From Micromonospora sp. MP36 (GTDB taxonomy: Bacteria > Actinomycetota > Actinomycetes > Mycobacteriales > Micromonosporaceae), in the NCBI RefSeq assembly GCF_008119785.1, contig NZ_VSFA01000032.1, positions 1 through 64,000 of the forward strand: 64,000 nucleotides of DNA, in the 5' to 3' direction. A program made the translations under genes and the position numbers. Each line of letters begins with the position of its first letter. Position 1 is the stretch's first letter. Of this stretch, positions 52,432 through 60,655 are shown piece after piece. Under the pieces are notes generated by a model. That model saw only the letters and a program-made list of their open reading frames with translations. It did no database searches and was not told where the DNA came from.

Positions 52432-53628
52432 ATGGCCATCCGGGGTGGGGCGGCTGAGCTGCCGGGGAGCCGTCAGCCCCCGCAGCGGGCCGGCTTCGTC
52501 GAACTGCTCTTCGACGTGGTGCTCGTCTTCGCCCTCACCCGCCTCTCCGACCGGCTGGTCCATCAACTTGACTGGCACGGCTTCTACTCGGCGCTGGTGC
52601 TCACCCTGGCCATCTGGTGGCTCTGGTACCGCATGGCCTGGACGACCAACCGGTACGACCCCACCCGCCCGATGATCCAGGTCATGGTCATCGTGACCAT
52701 GCTCGGCGCGCTGTTGATGGCCGCCGCGTTGCCGACGGCCTTCGAGGCCTACGGGGCCGTCTTCGCGGGGGTCTACGTCGCCGTCCAGGTGTTTCGGCAT
52801 CTCTGGCTCGTGCTGTTCGCCGGGGACGGTTACGCGCGGGGGGTCAGCATCCGGATCCTCTTCTGGGCATGCATCTCGGCGGTCCCGTGGCTCGCCGGGA
52901 TCGTCGCCCAGGACGGCCCGCGACTGGCCTGGTGGACCGTGGCGGTCCTCATCGACTACGCCGGCGGGCTGCTCGACTTCCCGACCCCCTGGTTGGGCCG
53001 CGCCGGCCTGCGGGGCCAGCCGATCGCCGAGGAGCACCTGACGGAGCGCTACCGGCAGGTGCTCATCATCGCCTTCGGCGAAACCATCCTGACCTCCGGC
53101 ATCCAGATCAGCCCGTTCGGCTTCCAGCGCGAGCGGACGGCCGCGCTGCTGGTGGCGTTCCTGATCACCGTGCTGCTCTGGCAGATCTACTACTACCGGG
53201 CGGGCGAGATGCTCCCCGCCGCCATCGCGTCGTCCCGGGCCCCGGCCTACGTCGGTGAGCTCGCGTCGTACGCGCACCTGCTCATGGTGATCGGCGTCGC
53301 GGTCAGCGCCGTGGGTGACCGGCTGATCATCGCGGAACCCTTCGGCGAGACCAAGCTGTCGCGGATCCTGGTCATCCTCGGCGGGCCGGCGCTGTTCCTG
53401 GCCGGCCGGGCGATGCTCGACTACGCCGCCTTCAGTCGCGTCTCCTGGTCGCGGCCGATCGGGCTGGTGCTGCTCGCGGTCCTGATCCCGGTGGCCCACG
53501 CGTTGCCGCCCCTGCTGGTGGCCCTGGCCGCTGCCCTGGTGCTGGCCGGCATCGCCACCGCCAACGTGATCAGCTGGCGGCTGTACCCGAGGGAGGCGGC
53601 GCCGCCTCAACAGCCGCCGAGGGCATGA
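52432..53628 (+). CDS. LtrA-family (low temperature requirement A) membrane protein
   Basis: A 398-aa protein with about ten or eleven transmembrane helices. The N-terminal VELLFDVVLVFALTRLSDRLV and the central LTERYRQVLIIAFGETILTSG are the LtrA signatures. The biochemical function of the family is not known. It lies 59 nt after the metallopeptidase gene, with a short CCCC/GGGG stem and GTAGGGCAG between. It could be the last gene of the RiPP transcript or an independent gene. The next genes are arginine biosynthesis. Confidence 0.85.
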   Translation: MAIRGGAAELPGSRQPPQRAGFVELLFDVVLVFALTRLSDRLVHQLDWHGFYSALVLTLAIWWLWYRMAWTTNRYDPTRPMIQVMVIVTMLGALLMAAALPTAFEAYGAVFAGVYVAVQVFRHLWLVLFAGDGYARGVSIRILFWACISAVPWLAGIVAQDGPRLAWWTVAVLIDYAGGLLDFPTPWLGRAGLRGQPIAEEHLTERYRQVLIIAFGETILTSGIQISPFGFQRERTAALLVAFLITVLLWQIYYYRAGEMLPAAIASSRAPAYVGELASYAHLLMVIGVAVSAVGDRLIIAEPFGETKLSRILVILGGPALFLAGRAMLDYAAFSRVSWSRPIGLVLLAVLIPVAHALPPLLVALAAALVLAGIATANVISWRLYPREAAPPQQPPRA

Positions 53629-53634
53629 GGGAAG

Positions 53635-53705
53635 GTTCATGCAGTCGCCTGTATGAACTTGCAGCGGCACCGTCGATCCTGCTAGCCTTCTTTGCATAGT
53701 CATGC
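53635..53705 (+). promoter_or_regulatory. argC promoter flanked by two ArgR-box-like palindromes
   Basis: TTGCAG (53659-53664) and TAGCCT (53683-53688) are 18 nt apart, a good promoter about 28 nt before argC. Upstream, GTTCATGCAG and CTGTATGAAC (53635-53658) form a palindrome (9 of 10). Downstream, at the predicted start point, GCATAGTCATGC (53694-53705) is a GCAT-N4-ATGC palindrome. Both resemble the TGnATnnnnATnCA pattern of ARG boxes, and argR lies in the operon, so repression by arginine-bound ArgR is likely. Confidence 0.65.
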
Positions 53706-53715
53706 GGAGGTGAGT

Positions 53716-54717
53716 ATGGGTATCCGGGTTGCGGTCGCTGGGGCGAGTGGGTACGCCGGTGGTGAGCTGCTGCGCCTGCTCGCCGGGCACCCCGAGTTCG
53801 ACCTCGTCGCGGCCACCGCCCACTCGCAGGCCGGCCGGCCCGTCGCCGCCGTACACCCGCAGCTCGCCGGGCTGGACCTGGTGTTCGGGGCGACCGACCC
53901 GGCCGCCCTGGCCGACGCGGACCTGGTCTTCCTGGCCCTGCCGCACGGTGCGTCGGCGGCCCTCGCCGTGGCCCTCCCCGCGACCGTCAAGGTGGTCGAC
54001 CTCGGCGCCGACCACCGGCTGGGTGACGCGGACGCCTGGTCCCGGTACTACGGCGGCCCGCACGCCGGGGCCTGGACGTACGGCCTGCCGGAGCTGCCCG
54101 GCCAGCGGGCCGCGATCGCCGCGGCGAGCCGGGTGGCCAACACCGGCTGCTACGCGGTGGCCACCACGCTGGCGCTCGCCCCGCTGATCGCCGCCGGCGC
54201 GGTCCACCCCACCGACGTGGTGGTGGTCGCGGCCTCCGGCACCTCCGGCGCCGGCCGGGCCGCGAAGGCCCACCTGCTCGGCAGCGAGGTGATGGGCGAC
54301 CTGTCGCCCTACAAGGTCGGCGCCCACCAACACGTGCCCGAGATCAAGCAGGCCACCGGGGCGACCAGCCTCTCCTTCACCCCGGTGCTCGCCCCCATGC
54401 CCCGAGGCATCCTCGCCACGGTCACCGCCGTACCCACCGGCGACGCCGACCCCCGCGACGTGCTGGCGCGGGCGTACGCGGACGCACCCTTCGTGCACGT
54501 GCTGCCCGAGGGGGCGTGGCCGCACACCGCCGCCACCGCCGGCTCGAACTCGTGCCACCTCCAGGCCACCGTCGACGTCGACTCCGGCCGGGTGATCGTG
54601 GTCAGCGCCATCGACAACCTGGGCAAGGGCGCGGCCGGCCAGGCCGTGCAGAACGCCAACCTGATGCTCGGTCTCCCCGAGACCACCGGACTCTCCGTGT
54701 TTGGCGTGGCACCGTGA
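53716..54717 (+). CDS. argC: N-acetyl-gamma-glutamyl-phosphate reductase
   Basis: An NADPH-dependent reductase, third step of arginine synthesis. The 333-aa protein begins MGIRVAVAGASGYAGGELLRLLAGHPEF (nucleotide-binding GASGYAGGE), has the catalytic cysteine in VANTGCYAVATTLALAPL, and ends its core with FTPVLAPMPRGILATV and GSNSCHLQATVD. ATG 53716 is preceded by GCGGAGGTGAG. It opens the arg operon behind the ArgR-type promoter. Confidence 0.97.
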   Translation: MGIRVAVAGASGYAGGELLRLLAGHPEFDLVAATAHSQAGRPVAAVHPQLAGLDLVFGATDPAALADADLVFLALPHGASAALAVALPATVKVVDLGADHRLGDADAWSRYYGGPHAGAWTYGLPELPGQRAAIAAASRVANTGCYAVATTLALAPLIAAGAVHPTDVVVVAASGTSGAGRAAKAHLLGSEVMGDLSPYKVGAHQHVPEIKQATGATSLSFTPVLAPMPRGILATVTAVPTGDADPRDVLARAYADAPFVHVLPEGAWPHTAATAGSNSCHLQATVDVDSGRVIVVSAIDNLGKGAAGQAVQNANLMLGLPETTGLSVFGVAP

Positions 54718-54766
54718 GCGCGAGGAGCGCAGCGAAGCGGAGCCCCGCAGTCGCGAACGAAAGGAC
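54715..54766 (+). repeat. GAGCG-rich intergenic repeat between argC and argJ
   Basis: Beginning at the argC stop codon (TGAGCG) is a run of GAGGAGCGCAGCGAAGCGGA-type sequence continuing to GTCGCGAAC. It is the only sizeable gap in the otherwise overlapping operon. It resembles the element at 30898-30976, which likewise starts at a stop codon. Confidence 0.6.
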
Positions 54767-54772
54767 GGCACC

Positions 54773-55945
54773 GTGACCGTCACCACCCCCCGAGGCTTCC
54801 GCGCCGCCGGTGTCGCCGCCGGGCTTAAGGCCAGTGGCGCCGGCGACGTCGCCCTGGTCGTCAACGACGGCCCCGACGCCGGGGTGGCCGGTGTCTTCAC
54901 CGCCAACCGGGTCAAGGCCGCCCCGGTGCTCTGGACCCAGCAGGTCGTCCGGGGCGGCGTGGTCCGCGCCGTGGTGCTCAACTCCGGCGGGGCGAACGCC
55001 TGCACCGGTCCAGCCGGCTTCCAGGACACCCACGCCACCGCCGAGCACACCGCCGCCGCGCTCACCGCGGGCAGCCCCCGACTGATGCTCGGCGCCGGTG
55101 AGGTCGCGGTCTGCTCCACCGGCCTGATCGGCGAGCGGCTCCCCATGGACAAGCTCCTGCCCGGCGTACGCAACGCCGTGCGCGGCCTGTCACGCGACGG
55201 CGGGCAGCCGGCCGCCGGAGCGATCATGACGACCGACACCCGACCCAAGACCACGGTGGCCGCCGGCAGCGGCTGGACCGTCGGCGGCATGGCCAAGGGC
55301 GCCGGCATGCTCGCCCCGGCGATGGCCACCATGCTCTGCGTGCTCACCACCGACGCGGTGGCCGGGCCGGAGACCCTCGACGCCGCGCTGCGGGCCGCCA
55401 CCCGGGTCACCTTCGACCGGATCGACTCGGACGGCTGCATGAGCACCAACGACACGGTGCTGCTGCTGGCCAGCGGCGCGTCCGGCATCGCGCCCACCGC
55501 GGCGGAGCTGACCGCCGCGGTCACCGCCGCCTGCCACGACCTGGCCCAGCAGCTCATCGCTGACGCGGAGGGCGCCACCAAGCAGATCGCCATCGACGTG
55601 GTCGGCGCCGCGACCGAGGACGACGCGGTCGAGGTCGGCCGGTCGGTGGCCCGGAACAACCTGGTCAAGACCGCGCTCTTCGGCAACGACCCCAACTGGG
55701 GGCGGATCCTCGCCGCGGTCGGCACCACCGCCGCCGCGTTCGAGCCGGACGGGGTCGACGTCGCGGTCAACGGGGTGTGGGTGTGCCGGGGCGGCGCCGC
55801 CGCCGAGGACCGCGCCAAGGTGGACCTCACCGGCCGGGACGTCACCATCCGGATCGACCTGCACGCCGGCGACGCCGCCGCGACCATCTGGACCAACGAC
55901 CTGTCGCACGCGTACGTGCACGAGAACTCGGCGTACTCGACATGA
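54773..55945 (+). CDS. argJ: Bifunctional ornithine acetyltransferase/N-acetylglutamate synthase
   Basis: It recycles the acetyl group from acetylornithine to glutamate and may also make N-acetylglutamate from acetyl-CoA. The 390-aa precursor self-cleaves before a Thr in GGMAKGAGMLAPAMATMLCVLTTDA to give two chains. Other conserved parts are VLNSGGANACTGPAGFQDT and FGNDPNWGRILAAVG. GTG 54773 follows AAAGGACGG. An N-terminal extension in the same frame crosses the GAGCG repeat and is not believed. The stop overlaps argB. Confidence 0.95.
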   Translation: MTVTTPRGFRAAGVAAGLKASGAGDVALVVNDGPDAGVAGVFTANRVKAAPVLWTQQVVRGGVVRAVVLNSGGANACTGPAGFQDTHATAEHTAAALTAGSPRLMLGAGEVAVCSTGLIGERLPMDKLLPGVRNAVRGLSRDGGQPAAGAIMTTDTRPKTTVAAGSGWTVGGMAKGAGMLAPAMATMLCVLTTDAVAGPETLDAALRAATRVTFDRIDSDGCMSTNDTVLLLASGASGIAPTAAELTAAVTAACHDLAQQLIADAEGATKQIAIDVVGAATEDDAVEVGRSVARNNLVKTALFGNDPNWGRILAAVGTTAAAFEPDGVDVAVNGVWVCRGGAAAEDRAKVDLTGRDVTIRIDLHAGDAAATIWTNDLSHAYVHENSAYST

Positions 55946-56829
55946 GCCTCACCGCGGACCTCACCCGGGCCCAGGCCAAGGCCGAGACGTTGATCGAGGC
56001 CCTGCCCTGGCTGGCCCGCTTCTCCGGCGCCACCATCGTGGTCAAGTACGGCGGCAACGCCATGGTCGACCCTGAGCTGCAGCGCGCCTTCGCTGCCGAC
56101 ATGGTTTTCCTTCGCTACGCCGGCCTCAAGCCGGTCGTCGTGCACGGCGGCGGGCCGCAGATCTCCGCCATGCTGGGCCGGCTCGGCATCGCCAGCGAGT
56201 TCAAGGGCGGCCTGCGGGTCACCACCCCGGAGGCGATGGACGTCGTGCGGATGGTGCTGGTCGGGCAGGTCGGCCGGGAGCTGGTCGGCCTGATCAACGC
56301 GCACGGCCCGTTCGCGGTCGGTCTCTCCGGCGAGGACGCCGGGCTGTTCACCGCGGTGCGCCGCCCGGCGTACGTGGACGGGGAGCCGGTGGACGTCGGG
56401 CAGGTCGGCGACGTGGAGTCGGTGGACGTCTCGGCGGTGGCCGACCTCATCGCGGCCGGCCGGGTCCCGGTGATCTCCACGGTCGCGCCGGACGCCGACG
56501 GTGTGCTGCACAACCTCAACGCCGACACCGCCGCCGCGGCGCTCGCGGTCGCGCTGGACGCGCGCAAGCTGGTCGTCCTCACCGACGTGCCCGGCCTGTA
56601 CGCGGACTGGCCGGACACGGCCAGCCTGGTCAGCGAGATCAGCACCGACGAGCTGGCGAAGCTGCTGCCGTCCCTGGAGTCGGGGATGGTCCCCAAGATG
56701 GAGGCCTGCCTGCGGGCGGTGCGCGGGGGAGTGCCCGCCGCGCACGTCGTCGACGGCCGGGTCGCCCACTCCACGCTGCTTGAGGTGTTCACCTCGGAAG
56801 GGTTCGGAACGATGGTGATCGCGTCATGA
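55942..56829 (+). CDS. argB: Acetylglutamate kinase
   Basis: It phosphorylates N-acetylglutamate, usually the arginine-inhibited step of the cyclic pathway. The 295-aa amino-acid-kinase fold shows the phosphate loops IVVKYGGNAMVD and VVVHGGGPQISAML, the substrate segment GGLRVTTPEAMDVVRMVL, and LNADTAAAALAVALDARKLVVLTDVPGLY. The N-terminal helix (LTRAQAKAETLIEALPWLARF), present here, is the feature linked to arginine-sensitive hexameric enzymes. Starts and stops overlap with both neighbours (ATGA). Confidence 0.97.
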   Translation: MSLTADLTRAQAKAETLIEALPWLARFSGATIVVKYGGNAMVDPELQRAFAADMVFLRYAGLKPVVVHGGGPQISAMLGRLGIASEFKGGLRVTTPEAMDVVRMVLVGQVGRELVGLINAHGPFAVGLSGEDAGLFTAVRRPAYVDGEPVDVGQVGDVESVDVSAVADLIAAGRVPVISTVAPDADGVLHNLNADTAAAALAVALDARKLVVLTDVPGLYADWPDTASLVSEISTDELAKLLPSLESGMVPKMEACLRAVRGGVPAAHVVDGRVAHSTLLEVFTSEGFGTMVIAS

Positions 56830-58013
56830 GCACGCTGGTGGAACGCTGGGGTGCGGCCATGATGGACAACTACGGCACCCCGCCGCTGGCGCTGGTCTCC
56901 GGTTCCGGCGCCGTCGTGGTCGACGAGGCCGGCCGGGAGTACGTCGACCTGCTCGGCGGCATCGCGGTCAACGCCCTCGGCCACGCGCACCCGGCCGTGG
57001 TGGCCGCCGTCAGCAAGCAGGTCGCCACCCTGGGACACGTCTCCAACCTGTTCGTCGCCGAGCCGCCGGTCGCCCTGGCCGAGCTGCTGCTGGCCCTCGC
57101 CGGCCGTCCGGGCCGGGTGTTCTTCGCCAACTCCGGCGCCGAGGCGAACGAGGCCGCGTTCAAGCTGTCCCGGCTCACCGGGCGCAGCCACGTGGTCGCC
57201 ACCCACGGCGGCTTTCACGGCCGCACCATGGGCGCCCTGGCGCTCACCGGCCAGCCGGCCAAGGCCGACCCGTTCCGCCCCCTCCCCGGCGACGTCACCC
57301 ACGTGCCGTACGGCGACGCGGCGGCGTTGGCGGCGGCCGTCACCGACGCGACCGCCATGGTGATCCTCGAGCCCATCCAGGGCGAGAACGGCGTCGTCGT
57401 ACCCCCGCCCGGCTACCTGGCCGAGGCGCGGCGGATCACCGCCGCCCACGGCGCCCTGCTGGTGCTCGACGAGGTGCAGACCGGCGTCGGCCGCACCGGG
57501 CACTGGTTCGCTCACCAGGCCGAGGGCGTCGAGCCGGACCTCGTCACGCTCGCCAAGGGACTCGGTGGCGGGCTGCCCATCGGCGCCTGCCTGGCCTTCG
57601 GCCGGGCCGCTGGCCTGCTCGGCCCCGGCTCGCACGGCACCACCTTCGGCGGCAACCCGGTCAGCTGTGCGGCCGCCCTCGCCGTGGTCTCCACCATCGC
57701 CCACGAGGGACTGCTCGACCACGTCAAGCGGATCGGGGAGCGGCTGCGGCGCGGGATCGAGGCGCTCGGCCACCCGCTCGTCGCCGAGGTACGCGGCGCC
57801 GGCCTGCTGCTCGGCATCGTCCTCGACCAGCCCGTGTCCGGCGCGGTGGCGACCGGGCTGCGCGACGCCGGCTTCCTGGTCAACCCGGTGCAGCCCGGCG
57901 TGGTCCGGCTCGCCCCGCCGCTGATCCTCAGCGCCGCGCAGGTCGACGCCTTCCTCGCCGCCCTCCCGGCCGCCCTCGACGCCGCCGCCACCCCGACGGA
58001 GGTCCCCGCATGA
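56826..58013 (+). CDS. argD: Acetylornithine aminotransferase
   Basis: A class III PLP-dependent aminotransferase of 395 aa producing N-acetylornithine. It shows NYGTPPLALVSGSGAVVVDEAGREYVDLLGGIAVNALGHAHPAV, FFANSGAEANEAAFKLSR, the PLP aspartate in LLVLDEVQTGVGRTG and the PLP lysine in LVTLAKGLGGGLPIGACLA. It overlaps argB and argF by 4 nt. ArgD-type enzymes often also serve lysine synthesis. Confidence 0.97.
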   Translation: MSTLVERWGAAMMDNYGTPPLALVSGSGAVVVDEAGREYVDLLGGIAVNALGHAHPAVVAAVSKQVATLGHVSNLFVAEPPVALAELLLALAGRPGRVFFANSGAEANEAAFKLSRLTGRSHVVATHGGFHGRTMGALALTGQPAKADPFRPLPGDVTHVPYGDAAALAAAVTDATAMVILEPIQGENGVVVPPPGYLAEARRITAAHGALLVLDEVQTGVGRTGHWFAHQAEGVEPDLVTLAKGLGGGLPIGACLAFGRAAGLLGPGSHGTTFGGNPVSCAAALAVVSTIAHEGLLDHVKRIGERLRRGIEALGHPLVAEVRGAGLLLGIVLDQPVSGAVATGLRDAGFLVNPVQPGVVRLAPPLILSAAQVDAFLAALPAALDAAATPTEVPA

Positions 58014-58939
58014 TCCGGCACTTCCTGCGCGACGACGACCTGTCGCCCGCCGAGCAGTCGGCCGTGCTCGACCTCGCCGCCCGGATGAAGGCCGACCGGT
58101 TCGCCCACCAGCCCCTGGCCGGTCCGAGGTCGGTGGCGGTGCTCTTCGACAAGCAGAGCCTGCGCACCCGGTTCTCCTTCGACGTCGGTATCGCCGAGCT
58201 GGGTGGGCACCCGCTCGTGGTGGACACCCAGGTCACCCACTTCGGGCGGGGCGAGACCCTGGCCGACGCCGGCCGGGTGCTCTCCCGCTACGTGGCCGCG
58301 ATCGTGCTGCGGACCCACGGCGACGACCGGATCGCCGAGGTCGCCGCGCACGCCACCGTGCCGGTGGTGAACGCGCTCACCGACACCTACCACCCCTGCC
58401 AGCTGCTGGCCGACCTGCTCACCGTCCGCGAGCGGTTCGGCGCCACCGCCGGACGCACCCTGGCGTACGTCGGGGACGCGGCGAACAACATGGCGCACTC
58501 CTACCTGCTGGCCGGGGCGACCGCCGGGATGCACGTCCGGGTCGCCGGGCCGGCCGAGTTCCAGCCCGACCCCGAGGTGGTCGCCCGGGCCGAGAAGATC
58601 GCCGCGGGCACCGGCGGCTCGGTCCGCGTGCTCACCGACCCGGTCGCCGCGGTCCGCGCCGCCGACGTGGTCGCCACCGACACCTGGACCTCGATGGGCC
58701 AGGAGGCGGACGGCCTCGACCGGATCACCCCGTTCCTGCCGTACCAGGTCAACGACGCGTTGCTCGGCCACGCCGCGGCCGACGTCATCGTGCTGCACTG
58801 CCTGCCCGCCCACCGGGGCGAGGAGATCACCGACGAGGTGCTCGACGGGCCGCGCAGCGCCGTCTTCGACCAGGCGGAGAATCGTCTGCACGCCCAGAAG
58901 GCGCTGCTGACATTTCTCCTGGAGGCATCTACCCCATGA
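58010..58939 (+). CDS. argF: Ornithine carbamoyltransferase
   Basis: It makes citrulline from ornithine and carbamoyl phosphate, the latter supplied by CarAB. The 309-aa protein has the carbamoyl-phosphate loop FDKQSLRTRFSFDVGIAELGG (the S-x-R-T-R-type motif is KQSLRTR here), HPCQLLADLLT, and the ornithine-binding HCLPAHRGEEITDEV with the catalytic Cys. The start and stop overlap neighbours by 4 nt. Confidence 0.97.
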   Translation: MIRHFLRDDDLSPAEQSAVLDLAARMKADRFAHQPLAGPRSVAVLFDKQSLRTRFSFDVGIAELGGHPLVVDTQVTHFGRGETLADAGRVLSRYVAAIVLRTHGDDRIAEVAAHATVPVVNALTDTYHPCQLLADLLTVRERFGATAGRTLAYVGDAANNMAHSYLLAGATAGMHVRVAGPAEFQPDPEVVARAEKIAAGTGGSVRVLTDPVAAVRAADVVATDTWTSMGQEADGLDRITPFLPYQVNDALLGHAAADVIVLHCLPAHRGEEITDEVLDGPRSAVFDQAENRLHAQKALLTFLLEASTP

Positions 58940-59451
58940 CCGCGCCGCTGACCCGTGCCGCCCGGCACGCCCGCATCGTCGAGCTGATCCGCGACCGGGC
59001 CATCCACTCGCAGACCGAGCTGGCCGACCTTCTCGCCGGCGACGGCATTCAGGTCACCCAGGCCACCCTCTCCCGGGACCTCAAGGAGCTGGGGGCGGTC
59101 ACCGCGCGCGGCGGCGACGGGCGCGGCGTCTACCTCATCCCGGAGGACGGCCACCGGCCGCTGCGTGAGGCCGAGGCCGCCCCGGCCCGGCTCGTCCGGC
59201 TGCTGCGCGAGCTGCTCAACGGGGTGGACTCCAGCGGCAACATCGCCGTGCTGCGCACCCCACCGGGCGCAGCCCATTACCTGGCCAGCGCGTTGGACCG
59301 AGCGGGCCTGCCCGAGGTCGTCGGCACCATCGCCGGCGACGACACCATCCTCGTCGTGGCTCGCGAGGCCGTCGGCGGCGCCGCCTTGGGCGACAAGCTT
59401 GCTGGCTGGGCCCGCCGGGAAGAGAACGTTGAAGGGAGCACCACACCATGA
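58936..59451 (+). CDS. argR: Arginine repressor
   Basis: A 171-aa transcription regulator that binds ARG boxes as an arginine-dependent hexamer. The winged helix-turn-helix (about 10-75) is RHARIVELIRDRAIHSQTELADLLAGDG with QVTQATLSRDLKELGAV as the recognition part. The C-terminal oligomerisation and arginine-binding domain contains VVGTIAGDDTILVVAREAVGG with the Asp-Asp pair. It lies within the operon it should control, and candidate sites are upstream of argC. Confidence 0.97.
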   Translation: MTAPLTRAARHARIVELIRDRAIHSQTELADLLAGDGIQVTQATLSRDLKELGAVTARGGDGRGVYLIPEDGHRPLREAEAAPARLVRLLRELLNGVDSSGNIAVLRTPPGAAHYLASALDRAGLPEVVGTIAGDDTILVVAREAVGGAALGDKLAGWARREENVEGSTTP

Positions 59452-60653
59452 CCGAGCGGGTCGTCCTGGCGTACTCGGGAGGGCTGGACACCTCCGTCGC
59501 CATTCCATACCTGGCCGAGCAGACCGGCGGCGAGGTGATCGCGGTCGCGGTCGACCTCGGGCAGGGCGGCGAGGACATGAACGTCATCCGGCAGCGTGCC
59601 CTGGACTGCGGCGCGGTGGAGTCCGAGGTGGTCGACGCGCGCGACGAGTTCGCCGCCGAGTACTGCCTGCCGGCGATCCGCGCCAACGCCCTCTACATGG
59701 ACCGCTACCCGCTGGTCTCCGCGCTGTCCCGGCCGCTCATCGTGAAGCACCTGGTGACCGCCGCCAAGAAGTACGGCGGCACCATCGTCTCCCACGGCTG
59801 CACCGGCAAGGGCAACGACCAGGTCCGCTTCGAGGTCGGCCTGGGCGCGCTCGCCCCCGACCTGAAGATCATCGCCCCGGCCCGGGACTTCGCCTGGACC
59901 CGGGACAAGGCGATCGCCTTCGCCGAGGAGAGGGGGCTGCCGATCGACGTGTCGGCCAAGTCGCCGTACTCCATCGACCAGAACCTGTGGGGCCGCGCCG
60001 TCGAGACCGGCTTCCTGGAGGACATCTGGAACGGCCCCATCGAGGACCTGTACTCCTACACCGCCGACCCGGCGCAGGAGCGGGACGCCGACGAGCTGAC
60101 CATCACCTTCGACGCCGGCGTGCCGGTCGCCGTCGACGGCGAGACCGTCACCCCGTACCAGGCGATCCTGGAGCTCAACCGGCGGGCCGGCGCCCAGGGC
60201 GTCGGCCGGCTCGACATGGTCGAGGACCGCCTCGTGGGCATCAAGAGCCGCGAGGTGTACGAGGCGCCCGGCGCCATCGCGCTGATCACCGCCCACCAGG
60301 AGCTGGAGAACGTCACCGTCGAGCGGGACCTGGCCCGGTTCAAGCGCGGCGTCGACCAGCGCTGGGGCGAGCTGGTCTACGACGGCCTCTGGTTCTCGCC
60401 GCTGAAGCACGCCCTCGACGCCTTCATCGACGACGCCCAGCAGCACGTCTCCGGCGAGGTGCGGCTCACCCTGCACGGCGGCCGGGCCACCGTGACCGGG
60501 CGGCGCTCCGAGGCCAGCCTGTACGACTTCGGCATGGCCACCTACGACACCGGCGACACCTTCGACCAGTCCCTGGCCAAGGGCTTCGTCCAGCTGTGGG
60601 GCCTGCCCAGCCGGATGGCCGCCGCGCGGGACGCCCGGCTGGGTGGCTTCTGA
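59448..60653 (+). CDS. argG: Argininosuccinate synthase
   Basis: An ATP-dependent ligase joining citrulline and aspartate; 401 aa. The N-terminal PP-loop VVLAYSGGLDTSVAIPYL binds ATP. RFEVGLGALAPDLKIIAPARDFAWTRDKAIAFAEERGLP and YSIDQNLWGRAVETGFLED are family signatures for citrulline and aspartate binding. The start overlaps the argR stop (ATGA), with GAAGGGAG upstream of the ATG. argH follows within 2 nt. Confidence 0.97.
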   Translation: MTERVVLAYSGGLDTSVAIPYLAEQTGGEVIAVAVDLGQGGEDMNVIRQRALDCGAVESEVVDARDEFAAEYCLPAIRANALYMDRYPLVSALSRPLIVKHLVTAAKKYGGTIVSHGCTGKGNDQVRFEVGLGALAPDLKIIAPARDFAWTRDKAIAFAEERGLPIDVSAKSPYSIDQNLWGRAVETGFLEDIWNGPIEDLYSYTADPAQERDADELTITFDAGVPVAVDGETVTPYQAILELNRRAGAQGVGRLDMVEDRLVGIKSREVYEAPGAIALITAHQELENVTVERDLARFKRGVDQRWGELVYDGLWFSPLKHALDAFIDDAQQHVSGEVRLTLHGGRATVTGRRSEASLYDFGMATYDTGDTFDQSLAKGFVQLWGLPSRMAAARDARLGGF

Positions 60654-60655
60654 TC

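Noticed and set aside
52240..56769. A 1,509-codon open frame on the minus strand, and others such as 9539-13060 and 13287-16493
   Set aside because: Extreme GC content leaves antisense frames open. They lie opposite well-identified genes (argC, argJ, priA, rsmB and so on) and their products are low-complexity Arg/Gly/Pro/Val text.
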